A DNA stretch of 64,000 bases, taken from positions 8,963,356-9,027,355 of the forward strand of contig NZ_CP079946.1 in NCBI RefSeq assembly GCF_019968905.1, in the 5' to 3' direction. The translations under genes and the position numbers were made by a program. The stretch is from Corallococcus sp. EGB. Lineage in GTDB: Bacteria > Myxococcota > Myxococcia > Myxococcales > Myxococcaceae. Below the pieces are notes generated by a model. It did no database searches, was not told the DNA's origin, and worked only from the letters and a program-made list of their open reading frames with translations. The first letter of the stretch is position 1; each line of letters opens with the position of its first letter. Positions 20,025 through 29,939 of this stretch are shown here, in pieces.

Positions 20025-21004
20025 CGGTGGAGGGCGGGGAGCCCCTCCGCGATGAAGCCGCAGCCCCGCTGGGCTTCGCGGTGGTGGAGGACGTGGCAGC
20101 GCTCGGGGGTGGGGCAGTCGGTGTCGCGGGTGCAGGGCTTGAAGCAGTAGCCGCTGGCCTCGTCGCAGGTGAGGCCCCTCTCGCAGGGGGCCTGGGCGTC
20201 ACAGCGGGTGCGGCACTCGAAGGCCTCGGTGTCGAGGGTGGGCTCGGCGAAGCCCCGCAGGCAGTCCTGGTGGGCGGCGCAGGGCGCGGCGTCCAGGCAG
20301 GCGGGGCCGATGAAGGGGCGGCAGGTGGGCACCGCTCCCGGGCCGTCCGTCTCACAGCGCTCGCCCGGGGGGCAGGCCCGGTCGCGGCAGCTGGGGACGC
20401 AGGCGCCGCGGACGCGGTAGGGATTGGGAGCGCACTCGGTGCCGGGGGCGCAGGCGTCCGGGTCGTGCACGCCGCACGGTGGGCCGCAGAACCCATGGAT
20501 GCAGAGGAGCCCGGGGGCGCAGCGGCCCTCCGGCTCCCGCGCGTCTCCCGCGCACCGGTCCCCGGCGCGCAGTCCTCCCTTCGGCACGCAGCGGCGGAGG
20601 ACCTGGCCTGACGCGGACGTGTCCACGGGGTGGCACGTGTCGGAAGGGGTGCAGTCCGACGCGTCGTCGCAGAAGCGGTGCAGGGGCTGGCAGTCGAGGA
20701 AGCCGAAGTCCGGGTGGTGCGCGCACACGGTGTCCGCGGGGCACGCGGAATCCGCGCCGCAGCGGTCCTCACACGCGAGGGAGCCCCGGGTGTCCGCGTG
20801 GCAGTTCGTGGGGACGTGGGTCAGCCGGACGCCGTTGCTCAGCACGACGGCGTCAGCGGCTTCGGAGCGCAGGTGGACGGGCTCGCCCGACAGGTCCGCC
20901 TGCGCGGTGAGGTCCGGTCCGGGCCACGCGAGCCACACGCCCGTGCCCACGGCGGTCACGAGCGCGAGGAAGGCGATGAGGAGGCTGAGCCTGCGCGGGT
21001 TCAC
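20021..21004 (-). CDS. Membrane-anchored, extremely cysteine-rich secreted protein
   Basis: 327 residues. One N-terminal membrane anchor or uncleaved signal (about 7-27) is followed by about 35 residues of beta-type sequence. The rest holds about 34 cysteines, mostly in Cys-x(4-7)-Cys pairs with many Pro, Asp and Gly, resembling eukaryotic-like EGF/Dickkopf-type Cys-rich modules found in myxobacterial surface proteins. The even cysteine count suggests multiple disulfides outside the cytoplasm. GTG start, 8 nt downstream of the preceding gene's TAA, so the two form an operon. Function unknown. Confidence 0.8.
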   Translation of the reverse strand: MNPRRLSLLIAFLALVTAVGTGVWLAWPGPDLTAQADLSGEPVHLRSEAADAVVLSNGVRLTHVPTNCHADTRGSLACEDRCGADSACPADTVCAHHPDFGFLDCQPLHRFCDDASDCTPSDTCHPVDTSASGQVLRRCVPKGGLRAGDRCAGDAREPEGRCAPGLLCIHGFCGPPCGVHDPDACAPGTECAPNPYRVRGACVPSCRDRACPPGERCETDGPGAVPTCRPFIGPACLDAAPCAAHQDCLRGFAEPTLDTEAFECRTRCDAQAPCERGLTCDEASGYCFKPCTRDTDCPTPERCHVLHHREAQRGCGFIAEGLPALHR

Positions 21005-21012
21005 CGCGGCGC

Positions 21013-21558
21013 TTATAGCGCCAGGAGCAGCAGCGACGCCTGCTCCGTGGGCGGAGCATTGATGAAGGCATCCGGCAGCGTGATTTGCGTAGGAGGCGTG
21101 GACGCGCGATCGCAGCTGCGCGGGCCCTCGTAGGTGCGGCCCGGCTCCTTCGCCTTCAGCCGGTACGTGCAGTCGTGCACGTACACCGTCAACTCCTGCG
21201 GCGACAACGTCAGGTTGGCGGGACGCCCGTGGAAGCCCCCCTTCGCCTTCAGCGCGTCACCTTCCTTCTTCACGTCCAGGTTCACCACCGAGGTCCCGAT
21301 GTTGCCCGTCACCTTCTCGTCCCCCAGCCTCAACTGCACCGGGCTGTCCGCCACCCGGCCGCGCAGCTCGTTGGGCAGGCGGGACACCTGGAACGAGGGG
21401 CCCGTGACGTCGTCCGGCGTCATCCGCAGGTTGAACTGCGTCCGCGCGACGCTGAAGGCCAGCTGGTCCTGCTCGGAACCCGCCAGTGCGCCGCCCACCC
21501 CCGCGAGCACCGTCAATACTCCCACTCCCCGCCGCAACGTCTGGCTGTAGCGCTTCAT
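21013..21558 (-). CDS. Secreted protein of unknown function, operonic with Cys-rich protein
   Basis: 181 residues. ATG 21558 with AGGGA upstream gives a typical signal peptide (cleavage about residue 27, after ALA). The mature part is a small beta-rich domain with alternating polar/hydrophobic strands and two cysteines (about 130 and 148) that could form one disulfide. No family recognised. It is the first gene of a two-gene operon with the Cys-rich anchored protein, which suggests a shared periplasmic or surface role. The 37 upstream in-frame codons are Arg-rich and rejected. Confidence 0.72.
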   Translation of the reverse strand: MKRYSQTLRRGVGVLTVLAGVGGALAGSEQDQLAFSVARTQFNLRMTPDDVTGPSFQVSRLPNELRGRVADSPVQLRLGDEKVTGNIGTSVVNLDVKKEGDALKAKGGFHGRPANLTLSPQELTVYVHDCTYRLKAKEPGRTYEGPRSCDRASTPPTQITLPDAFINAPPTEQASLLLLAL

Positions 21559-21679
21559 GGTCACGTCCCTTCTGGCCCTCCGGCCGCGCGCAAAACGACT
21601 GCCTCTCCCCATCAATCTGCAACGTCCCCGGGCCGCCGCCATACCGGCGGCCGCCCGCGACTCGAGCAATGGGGAGGGG

Positions 21680-23707
21680 CTACTTGCCGCCCGCCTGCCC
21701 GGCGTCCGGGCCCAGCAGGTGCTTCTCGAAGAACATCAGCGCCGTCGTCTGGGCCATGTCCCGGTTGGACTTCTTCTGGAACCCGTGGCCCTCGTCCGTG
21801 GCCAGCAGGTACCAGACGTCCGAGCCCTTCTTGCGCACGGCCTGGACGATCTGCTCCGCCTCCGACTGCGGCACGCGCGGGTCGTTGGCCCCCTGCTGCA
21901 CGAAGAGCGCCGCGCGGATCTTGTCCACCGACCCCAGCGGGGAGATGCGCTCCTGCACCTTGCGCACCGCCGGGTCGCGCTCGTCGCCGTACTCCGCGCG
22001 CCGCAAGTCCCTCCGGTACGCCTGCGTGTTCTGCAGGAACGACGGCAGCGACGAGATGCCCACCACGTCCACCGCCGCCTTGATGCGCTCCGGGAAGAAC
22101 GCCGCCGTCGCCAGCGTCATGTAGCCGCCGTAGGAGCCGCCGTAGATGCCCACCCGCGACGCGTCCAGCTCCGGCCGCGAGGCGACGAAGTCCAGCGTGG
22201 CCCCGATGTCCGCCAGGCTCGCCTCGCGCTTCACGCCGTCATCCATGGCGCGGTACGCCTTGCCGTAGCCCTCCGAGCCGCGCACGTTGGGCAGCAGCAC
22301 CGCCATCCCCAGCTCCGTCACCATCAACTGCGTCATGGCGCTGAAGCCGGGCTGGCTCTGCCCCTCGGGGCCGCCGTGGAACACCACCACCACGGGCACC
22401 TTCCCCTTCGCGTTCTTCGGCACGTACAGGAACGCCGGCACCTTCACGCCGTCCGTGGACGGGTAGCGCACCAGCTCCGGCTCCACGAACGTCTCCGGAT
22501 CCAACCCGCCCACCTCCGAGCGCGTCCAGCGCGTGGTCTTCTTCGTGCCCAGGTCCACCGTGAAGACGTCCAGCGGCACGCGCGCGGACGTCAGCGAGAG
22601 CGCCACCCGGTCCGACCGCTTGTCCGGGAAGCGGACCTGCGAAATCACCCCGCGCGGCGTCTCCAGCGGCGACAGCGCCTGCGTGCGCGTGTCCAGCAGG
22701 TACAGCCTGCCGAAGCCCTCTTCGTTGAAGGCCACCGCCAGCTTGCGCCCGTCCGGAGACAGCTCCAGGCCCTGCACGTTCCAGCGCACCGACTTCGTCA
22801 GCGACGGCGGCGCGGCCGGGGGCGCGCCCGTGAGCGGCAGCCGGTACACCTCCGCGAAGTCGCTGTAGCGGTCCGTGGCCACGTACACGCCCTGCCCGTC
22901 GTGCGTGAAGACGGCGGCCTCCACGCTGCCCTTGCCCTCCTTGGGCGTGAGCTGCGTGCGCGCGTTCGTCTTCAGGTCCACCACGCTCAGGTCCGCGTCG
23001 TCCGCCGCGCGGTACTGGCGCACCAGCAGCTTGGCGCTGTCCTGGGAGAACTCCAGCGGCGCCCAGCTGCCCTCCACCTCCGTCACCCGCTTCGCCTGCC
23101 TGGGGTCCGACGTGGGCGCCACGTACACGTCGGTGTCCTTGCCGTTGCGGCCCGTGCCCGCGTACGCGAGCCAGCGGCCGTCCTTCGACATCACCAGCTC
23201 CTCGTGCCGGCTCTTGCCGTCCGTCAGCAGCTCCGAGCGGCCCGTGCGCCGGTCCAGCTTGAACACCTGGAAGAACTCTCCGCCGCCCGTGTCCTGCAGG
23301 TAGAAGAGGATCTGCGGATTGCCCGGCAGGAAGCGCGCCTGGTTGATGGGCTCCTTCGTGAAGGTGAGCTGCGTGCGCGCGCCCAGCGGCATCTCCACCA
23401 CGTGCAGCTGGTTGACGTCCGCGAAGCGCGTGGAGATGAGCACCTGCTGCCCATCCCCGCTCAGGTCCAGGAGCTGTGCGGAGCGGGACTCCAGGTACTG
23501 CTGCACGCGCTGGGAGAGCGCGGGCGGCACCGGCGGCACGCCGCTCACCCACAGGTTGGGCAGGCCGGGCAGCGGGGCGATGCCGGGGACCGCGGACGGG
23601 GCCTTCGCGGCGGCCGGCGCGGGAGCCGCCGCCTTCGTCGATGGCGCGGGAGCGGGCGTCTGCGCCGTGAGCAGGGACACGATGAGCGGAAGGGACGCGA
23701 GGGTCAT
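21680..23707 (-). CDS. S9-family prolyl oligopeptidase-like serine peptidase, exported
   Basis: 675 residues. A signal peptide (1-18) and an Ala/Pro linker are followed by a seven-bladed propeller (about 60-400) and an alpha/beta-hydrolase catalytic domain (about 410-675). The nucleophile is Ser 525 in GGSYGG; the Asp is in GANDPRVP and the His in DEGHGF, so the triad is complete. It would cleave short peptides, usually after Pro or Ala, in the periplasm or outside, in line with a predatory proteolytic lifestyle. ATG 23707 was chosen because it starts the signal peptide; the longer frame to 24064 is spurious. Divergent from a DUF4397 lipoprotein. Confidence 0.9.
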   Translation of the reverse strand: MTLASLPLIVSLLTAQTPAPAPSTKAAAPAPAAAKAPSAVPGIAPLPGLPNLWVSGVPPVPPALSQRVQQYLESRSAQLLDLSGDGQQVLISTRFADVNQLHVVEMPLGARTQLTFTKEPINQARFLPGNPQILFYLQDTGGGEFFQVFKLDRRTGRSELLTDGKSRHEELVMSKDGRWLAYAGTGRNGKDTDVYVAPTSDPRQAKRVTEVEGSWAPLEFSQDSAKLLVRQYRAADDADLSVVDLKTNARTQLTPKEGKGSVEAAVFTHDGQGVYVATDRYSDFAEVYRLPLTGAPPAAPPSLTKSVRWNVQGLELSPDGRKLAVAFNEEGFGRLYLLDTRTQALSPLETPRGVISQVRFPDKRSDRVALSLTSARVPLDVFTVDLGTKKTTRWTRSEVGGLDPETFVEPELVRYPSTDGVKVPAFLYVPKNAKGKVPVVVVFHGGPEGQSQPGFSAMTQLMVTELGMAVLLPNVRGSEGYGKAYRAMDDGVKREASLADIGATLDFVASRPELDASRVGIYGGSYGGYMTLATAAFFPERIKAAVDVVGISSLPSFLQNTQAYRRDLRRAEYGDERDPAVRKVQERISPLGSVDKIRAALFVQQGANDPRVPQSEAEQIVQAVRKKGSDVWYLLATDEGHGFQKKSNRDMAQTTALMFFEKHLLGPDAGQAGGK

Positions 23708-24039
23708 GATGCCGACCCTACCAGCGCCGTCGCGTTCCCCGGCATCCACGCGCGCCGCTCTCCCCTCCCCGCGCGATGACGCGTGTTGAACACTGGATGG
23801 CCCGCGAAGGTCACCGCTTCGATGCCGCATCGCGGCGGCCGGGTGATCGCACGCGCGGTCTTCGTGGGGCCGTTGCGCCCGTGATGCCCGGGACTTGCGA
23901 CGTGCGCCGGTGCACAACGTCGCGGGCGGACAGTGGCCCGGGTGGGGGGGTTCGCCCGCGCGGAGGGGATGCCCACCCTTCCCCCTGTCGCCATCGGTGC
24001 CGAGCTGCGTGCGCGGCCCGCCGGGGAGGGGACTTCGAC
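23708..24039. other. 332-bp divergent intergenic region
   Basis: No credible gene. It separates the S9 peptidase (minus) from the DUF4397 lipoprotein (plus). The only notable symmetry is a 13-bp palindrome CGATGC-C-GCATCG at 23820-23832. No clear promoter hexamers were seen. Confidence 0.5.
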
Positions 24040-25527
24040 ATGGCCTGGATGCGGGGGAAGACACTGCTCGTCGTCGCGCTCACGTCGCTGGGCGTTTTCG
24101 CGCCCGCGTGCGGAGGCGGCGCGGCGGAGGACCCCGGGACGCCGCCCGCCCAGGACGGTCCGGTGCTCGTCCCGCCCACGCAGGCGCAGCTGCGCATCGT
24201 GCAGGCCTCGCCGGGCTCACCCGCGATGGACGTCTACCTCGCCGGGGACCCCACGCCCGTGGCCCGGGCCGTGGCCTATGGCGCCACCACCGCCTACCTC
24301 ACGCGCGACGCGGGCGCCGTCACCGTGGAGCTGCGGCCCACGGGCGCGACGGCCAGCTCGCCGCCCATCCTGTCCCAGCGCGTGGGCATGGAGGCCGGGA
24401 CGCGCTGGACGGTGGTGACCGCGGGTGCGTTCGGCGCCACGGACCCCAGCACGGCGATGCGCACGCTGGTGCTTCGCGACAACACCGTGCCCGCGGATGG
24501 CGGCCAGACGCGCGTGCGTATCGTCAACGCCGGCACGGACGCGCCCACGGTGGGCGTGGACCTGGGCAATGACGGCTCGGTGGAGGTGGAGTCGCTCGCG
24601 CGCTTCCAGGACTCGGGAGAGGCGGCGCTGGTGCTGCCGTCGGGCGCCGCGTTCCAGGTGGGGCTTCGCACGGGCGGCAAGGCGCTGACGTCCTTCACCG
24701 TACCCGCGGCCGGCTCCGGCACCGACACGCTCATCATCGCCACGGGCCTCATGTCCGCGCCCGCACGCGCGGGGGACGGCTTCTCGCTGCTCACCGCGGG
24801 CCGCGACGGCACGCTGGCCATCCTCCGGCAGAACCCGACGGTATACGTGCTGCACGCGGCTCCGGACGCGCCCGCGCTGGACCTCTTCGCCAGCGACCAT
24901 GAATTTTCCGGCGGGCTCTCCTACGGCGCGCTGTCCTCGCCGCTCCAGGTGCCGCCGGGCACGTACACCCTGGACTTCTTCGCCGCCACGCCCGGGACAC
25001 AGCGCCCCACGGGCGACCCGGTGGTGACGGCGACGACGCCCACGCTCGTCCCGGGGGAGCGCTACCTGATGGTCGCCGCGGGTTACCTCGTGCCGCCACG
25101 GCCGACGGCGTCGCGCTTCACGCTGCTGCCCCTGATGGATCGCTTCTCGAGCGACCCCGCCAACCTGCGCCTGCGCTGGGTGCACGCGGCGGCGGACACG
25201 CCCGCCGTGGACGTGGGCCCGCTGGGCTCGGAGCGCCGCGTGCTGCCGGACGCGCCCTTCCTCGACGTGCCCTTCGCCTCGGCCACCGCGCAGGACGGCC
25301 TGCCGCTGCCTCCGGGCGGCACCGTCACGCTGGGCGTGGTGCCGTCCAATGATGCCAACCGCGCGCCGCGCACGAGCTTCTCCGTGAAGCCCCAGCCGGA
25401 CACGCGCGCCTTCGCCGTGGCCACCGACACGCTCGGCTCCGCGCCCGGCAGCTGGGACCTGCAGCTCTTGTGGGTGGACGCCACCCGCACGCCGTGGACC
25501 GTGAGCACGCAGGCCCACGCGCCCTGA
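24040..25527 (+). CDS. DUF4397-repeat lipoprotein
   Basis: 495 residues. The signal peptide ends in the lipobox-like FAPAC. The mature protein consists of two or three DUF4397 immunoglobulin-like beta domains. Their hallmark (LRIVQASPGSPAMDVYLAG; VLHAAPDAPALDLF; LRWVHAAADTPAVDV) recurs near residues 48, 268 and 378. This family is found in secreted and surface proteins of unknown function. ATG 24040 follows GGGGAGGGGA. It converges with the beta-barrel gene with only 5 bp between stop codons. Confidence 0.87.
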   Translation: MAWMRGKTLLVVALTSLGVFAPACGGGAAEDPGTPPAQDGPVLVPPTQAQLRIVQASPGSPAMDVYLAGDPTPVARAVAYGATTAYLTRDAGAVTVELRPTGATASSPPILSQRVGMEAGTRWTVVTAGAFGATDPSTAMRTLVLRDNTVPADGGQTRVRIVNAGTDAPTVGVDLGNDGSVEVESLARFQDSGEAALVLPSGAAFQVGLRTGGKALTSFTVPAAGSGTDTLIIATGLMSAPARAGDGFSLLTAGRDGTLAILRQNPTVYVLHAAPDAPALDLFASDHEFSGGLSYGALSSPLQVPPGTYTLDFFAATPGTQRPTGDPVVTATTPTLVPGERYLMVAAGYLVPPRPTASRFTLLPLMDRFSSDPANLRLRWVHAAADTPAVDVGPLGSERRVLPDAPFLDVPFASATAQDGLPLPPGGTVTLGVVPSNDANRAPRTSFSVKPQPDTRAFAVATDTLGSAPGSWDLQLLWVDATRTPWTVSTQAHAP

Positions 25528-25532
25528 CGTCA

Positions 25533-26195
25533 TCAGAAGGCCCAGCCCACGTTGAGCAGGATGCGCTGGGTGAGGAGCCACGCGTGCTGGTGGATCCGCT
25601 TCATCTCCAGACCGCCGTTCAAGCTCCCGGTCAAGGAGTCGTAGGCCAGCGCCTCGCGGCGGGCCCCGAACCCCACGCCGCCCTGCACCGTGAAGCCGGG
25701 CTCCAGCACCACGCTGTACCCCACGACCGCCGCCCCGCCCACGGACCAGACCTTCGTGGGTTCGTTGTCGGGCGGCGTCCCCACCTCCGGGCTCACCACC
25801 GTCTCGTTGGTGGTGCGCCCCACGGCCACATCCAGGTGCGGTGAAACCCAGAGCCCCTGGGGCGCCCGGCCCGTCAGGTAGAAACGCACCGAAGGCGAGA
25901 GGCCGAGCTGCCAATTCCCGCTGTCGAAGCCCTCCACGCCGCCGGGCTGGACCTCGTCGAACCGCGAACGCACGTCCGTGAAGGATGCGAACACGCCCAA
26001 CCCCACGGAGAAGTGCTCCCCCATCACGCGCTCGCCCTCCAGGGACAGCTGATTCAAGCTCTGGAGGGGGACGGACACAGTCACCACGTTTCGCCGCTCC
26101 ACCGGGAACGACCCCGTGGTGACGCCCTCCTCCGCGAAGGCCCCCGCCGATACCAGCGCCAACGGCACCGCCAACTTCCACTGCATCGCGACCAT
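25533..26195 (-). CDS. Outer-membrane beta-barrel-like protein
   Basis: 220 residues. A short signal peptide (cleavage about residue 21, AFA/EE) is followed by alternating amphipathic beta strands with glycine/aromatic girdles and a C-terminal aromatic residue (VGWAF). That pattern is typical of small 8- to 10-stranded outer-membrane porin-like proteins. No specific family identified. The start could also be the ATG nine bases downstream (26186). Role unknown; localisation to the outer membrane is inferred from the C-terminal Phe signal. Confidence 0.72.
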   Translation of the reverse strand: MVAMQWKLAVPLALVSAGAFAEEGVTTGSFPVERRNVVTVSVPLQSLNQLSLEGERVMGEHFSVGLGVFASFTDVRSRFDEVQPGGVEGFDSGNWQLGLSPSVRFYLTGRAPQGLWVSPHLDVAVGRTTNETVVSPEVGTPPDNEPTKVWSVGGAAVVGYSVVLEPGFTVQGGVGFGARREALAYDSLTGSLNGGLEMKRIHQHAWLLTQRILLNVGWAF

Positions 26196-26321
26196 CTGAT
26201 GACCCCCGTCATGAAGCCGGACCCCCAAGGTCCGCCATGCCGGGGACGCCCTTCGCAATCAATGTGCCAGGTCAGCCTCCGGAGGGAGCGACGCGCCAGG
26301 TGCGTCTGACCTCATGACAAT

Positions 26322-26344
26322 GTGTCCCCGGCGTGCGGGGACAC
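26322..26344. terminator. Hairpin 3' of the permease/peptidase gene
   Basis: An 8-bp perfect inverted repeat (GTGTCCCC/GGGGACAC, 7-nt loop) begins 13 nt beyond the stop of the ABC permease-peptidase gene. It has no U-run; it is a candidate terminator by position. Confidence 0.45.
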
Positions 26345-26357
26345 GCGTGTCATCACG

Positions 26358-29300
26358 TCACGGAGGCGTGAGCTTCACCTGGGCCTGCTCGCGGCGCAGC
26401 TGGAGCACGCGCACGTCCGGGTCCACCAACACCCGCTCCGGCTCGAACTCCGAGCGCAGCGTCACCTGTACGGACTCGCCGGCTCCGGGCTCCACGCGCG
26501 TCAGGGCTTCCGCGATGCCCTCGGGCGCGGTGGACTCCCCGGCCTTGGTCACCGCCACCTCCACCGGCATGCGGCCCGTGCCCACGTTCGTCACCGTCGC
26601 CGTGGTCACCCACTGGCCGTGGTCCTTCGTCACGCGCGCGTCGGTGACGCGGTACTCGGGCACCACGACCTCGAAGAAGGCCTGCCGGGTGAAGCGGTCG
26701 AAGGCTTCAGGAGAGGGCGCGAAGGGGCGCATCACCCGAAGGAAGTCCTGCAGCACCGGGTGGTCCGCGTTGTTCATGTATTGCTCCAGGAAGGCCTGGA
26801 GGCCCGCGTGCATCGCGTCGCGCCCCATCAGGTCCTCCAGCATCCAGAACGTCCAGCCGCCCTTCTCGTAGAGGACCACCGTGTCGCCGTCGCGCGAGCC
26901 GTCCAGCTTCACCAGCGGCTGCTCCGCGTCCACGCGCCGCTCCTTGCCGTAGCGCTCCTCCAGGCGCTTCGCCATCTGGCGGCGCGCCTCCTGCCCGTCG
27001 AGCTGCTCCATGAGCTTCAGCGCCGAGTAGTGCGACATGCCCTCCGACAGCACGTTGCCGCCGGGCCCCTTGCCGGGGATGAGCAGGTTGCCCCACCACT
27101 GGTGCGCGGCCTCGTGCGCGGTGACGAGCAGCACGGCGTTCGACTCGGGCGTGGAGCGCGTGAGGAACCCGATGGACTCCGAGAAGGTGATGTCCGTGGG
27201 GAAGCCCTGCGCGTAGTTGTCCAGGCCGGCGAACTCGGACAGCTTCAGCTCCGCCCATGGGAACGGGTGGAACCACTCCGAGTAGTACCGGCGCGCGCCC
27301 TCCAGCCCCCGCATCATCTCCGGCACGTTGTAGCCATGGGCCGGGTCGTGGAACACCACCGAGCCCGCGCCCTCCACGCGGGTCCATTTCCCCGCGATGA
27401 CGTTGAAGAAGCTCACCGGATGGTCGCTCCGCCACACGGTGGTGCGGCGGCCGTCCTTCACCGTGTCGCTCTCGCGCACGCCCACGGAGTTGAGCGTGTA
27501 GGCCTCCGGGCCGCTCACGCGGATCCGGAGGGGGAACGGCCTGTTGCTGCCCCACGCGGACTCCGTGGGCCCTTCGTAGAAGTCGTCCGGGTACACGCGC
27601 GGCTCGTATTTGTTCTCCTTCGGGTCGATGCCGCGCTCCTCCTCGTAGCCCACCACCGGCGCGAACGTGGGCGTCTCGCTGGTGAGCACCGCGCCCGAAG
27701 GGAGGATGAACTCCTTGAGCGCGCCGCCCGCGCGGGACACGCCCGCGGGCACATGGCCCGAGTACTGGAAGCCCACCGTCACCTTCGCCCCGGGCGCCAG
27801 CGGCGTGGAGGGCGTGAAGACATACAACCCGGAGCGGTCCTCCGGCGTCACGTCCTGGCCGTCCAGGGTCCAGCGCACGTCCGTCCAGCCATCGCCGCCG
27901 CTCAGGGCGAAGCGCGGCAGCGCCACGGCGTGCCGGTTCATCAGCGTGTACGTGCCCTTCATGCGGAAGGCGCTCGCCTCCGGCTCCAGGTCCACGTCCA
28001 GGTCCACGTCCGCCAGCATGGGCTGCGGCGCGTCCTTCCACGTGGCCAGGTTCTTCTGCCAGTACTCCTTCGCGCGCTTCTTCGCCGCCGCGCCCTGGTG
28101 GCCCTGCCCCACCGCGATGCCCAGCCAGGTCAGCGCCACCACCGGCACGGCCAGAGACGGCGCCAGCCGCCACAGCCCACGCGCCAGGCCCGAGGGCTTC
28201 AGCCCCTCCAGCGTCGTCACCGAGTCGCGGACGCGCCGTCCATCCAGGCGCACCGCCAGCGCGGTGAAGAAGACGGCCCCGCCCAGCGCGGCCACGCGGT
28301 TGAGCACCAGCGCGGCGCGGTCCACCTGGAACGCGCCCAGGTCGGTCCACCGCACCGCGTCCCACAGCGGCCAGTTCGTCACCCAGTTGAGGTCACCCCG
28401 CACGGCCACGTAGCCGGTGAGGCCCAGGGCGGCCAGCGCCAGCGCATAGGTCCCGAAGCGGCCTCCCGTCACCGCGCGAGCGGCCAGGATGAAGCCCGTC
28501 CACAGGAGGAACGTGGGGAACAGCAGCAGCCCCCACACGAGCACGTACGGCGTCAACGACAGCGGCACCTTGCCCTGGGACAGCTGCACCAGCGTGCCCG
28601 CCACCGCCATGGCCACGAGCAGCGCCACCGCCACCAGGCTGTTCGCCAGCGCCTTGCCCAGCAGCACCGACAGCGTGCGCACCGGCGTCGCGTCGTGGAT
28701 GGGCGCGAAGAGGGAGGACTGCTCGCGCTCCAGCGACTCCACCACGTAGAACATCAACAACAGACACACGAGCACGGACGCCTGCCCCATCGTGCGCACC
28801 GCGAAGCGGCCGGGCACCAGCAGCACGCTCGTGTCGAAGGGGCCCACCGCCGTGGCACCCTCGGACACCATCTGCAACATCAGGAGCGGCAGGAACAGGT
28901 AGAGCCCCGGCTGCGACAAGAGGCCCCTCCCCTCCGCGCGCGCCACCGTCCACAGTCCCGCCCAGAAACCCGGCGGACGGACGCCCATGCGCAGCGCGGA
29001 CAGGGGCGCCTCCGCGTGCGACAGCGCCACCTGCTTGGGAGGCGCGTCCAAGACCGCCCCCCCGCTGGGAGCCTTCGTGCGCACCTCGCCGCGGAGCGCG
29101 CGGCGGAAGTGGCGTTCACTCCAGGCCACCGCGCCCAGGCCCAGGGCCATGAGCACGAAGCGGCTGGTGACGAAGAGGGCGTCCAGCCCCACGGGCTGCG
29201 TGTTGTAGAAGTCCACGCCCCGGTCCACCTTGATCCACGTCTCCGTGAGCCACCGGAAGCCGCCGGGGTCCAGCGCCATCAAGAAGCGGTTCACGCGCGG

Positions 29301-29939
29301 GTCCAGCCAGCCGGGGGACCAGTCCCAGAGGAAGAAGGCGCAGAGGAAGAACAGCCCCACCGGCAGGAAGTACACCGGCACCGCGCGGCGCGTGCGCTCC
29401 CCCGTGGCGAAGGCCATGCCCGCCATGAAGACGATGAGCGGCAGGCCGAACCACACCGCGGCGCTCACGTAGTTCCCCCACACGAGGGGCCCGCGGAACT
29501 CCGCGTCCGCGCCCGCTGGCACCACGTGGTGGAAGAAGACGAGCAGCCCCATCATCCATCCAAGCGCCAGCACGTATGCGCTCAGCACGCCCGCGAACTT
29601 GCCCCACACGTACTCCGCGGGCGTCAGCGGCGTGGTGTGCAGGACCGGCTGCACGCGGGCCTCGTCGTCGGAGATGACGGCCATGCCCGCGCCCACGGAC
29701 ACGAAGAAGGTGAACAGCATGAAGGTGAGCAGCAGCACCGCCTGCGCGACGGCGAAGGCGCTGGTGATCCACGCCTTCTTGCCCCCCACCTCCGAGCTGC
29801 CCGCTTCAATGGTGACGTTGCCGGAGGACACGCCCCACACCACCGCCAGGAGCAGCACGAGCAGCACCCAGAACAGCGGGCGCCGCACCTGGTGGCGCCA
29901 CTCGGTGCGCGCCACGCGCCAGAGCCGGGCTGCGTTCAT
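26358..29939 (-). CDS. ABC-2 type permease fused to M1-family aminopeptidase
   Basis: 1193 residues. The first about 620 residues form a double ABC-2-type permease: 12 or so membrane helices in two halves, each starting with a cytoplasmic helix and a large loop. Residues about 650-1120 are an M1 gluzincin peptidase with HEAAHQWWGN (zinc site His 942 and His 946) and a downstream SEGMSHY Glu. Similar fusions exist in Bacteroidetes and myxobacteria; they are thought to couple transport to peptide trimming, but substrates are unknown to me. The gene overlaps the preceding ATPase gene by 4 bp (ATGA), so the two form one transporter. Confidence 0.9.
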   Translation of the reverse strand: MNAARLWRVARTEWRHQVRRPLFWVLLVLLLAVVWGVSSGNVTIEAGSSEVGGKKAWITSAFAVAQAVLLLTFMLFTFFVSVGAGMAVISDDEARVQPVLHTTPLTPAEYVWGKFAGVLSAYVLALGWMMGLLVFFHHVVPAGADAEFRGPLVWGNYVSAAVWFGLPLIVFMAGMAFATGERTRRAVPVYFLPVGLFFLCAFFLWDWSPGWLDPRVNRFLMALDPGGFRWLTETWIKVDRGVDFYNTQPVGLDALFVTSRFVLMALGLGAVAWSERHFRRALRGEVRTKAPSGGAVLDAPPKQVALSHAEAPLSALRMGVRPPGFWAGLWTVARAEGRGLLSQPGLYLFLPLLMLQMVSEGATAVGPFDTSVLLVPGRFAVRTMGQASVLVCLLLMFYVVESLEREQSSLFAPIHDATPVRTLSVLLGKALANSLVAVALLVAMAVAGTLVQLSQGKVPLSLTPYVLVWGLLLFPTFLLWTGFILAARAVTGGRFGTYALALAALGLTGYVAVRGDLNWVTNWPLWDAVRWTDLGAFQVDRAALVLNRVAALGGAVFFTALAVRLDGRRVRDSVTTLEGLKPSGLARGLWRLAPSLAVPVVALTWLGIAVGQGHQGAAAKKRAKEYWQKNLATWKDAPQPMLADVDLDVDLEPEASAFRMKGTYTLMNRHAVALPRFALSGGDGWTDVRWTLDGQDVTPEDRSGLYVFTPSTPLAPGAKVTVGFQYSGHVPAGVSRAGGALKEFILPSGAVLTSETPTFAPVVGYEEERGIDPKENKYEPRVYPDDFYEGPTESAWGSNRPFPLRIRVSGPEAYTLNSVGVRESDTVKDGRRTTVWRSDHPVSFFNVIAGKWTRVEGAGSVVFHDPAHGYNVPEMMRGLEGARRYYSEWFHPFPWAELKLSEFAGLDNYAQGFPTDITFSESIGFLTRSTPESNAVLLVTAHEAAHQWWGNLLIPGKGPGGNVLSEGMSHYSALKLMEQLDGQEARRQMAKRLEERYGKERRVDAEQPLVKLDGSRDGDTVVLYEKGGWTFWMLEDLMGRDAMHAGLQAFLEQYMNNADHPVLQDFLRVMRPFAPSPEAFDRFTRQAFFEVVVPEYRVTDARVTKDHGQWVTTATVTNVGTGRMPVEVAVTKAGESTAPEGIAEALTRVEPGAGESVQVTLRSEFEPERVLVDPDVRVLQLRREQAQVKLTPP

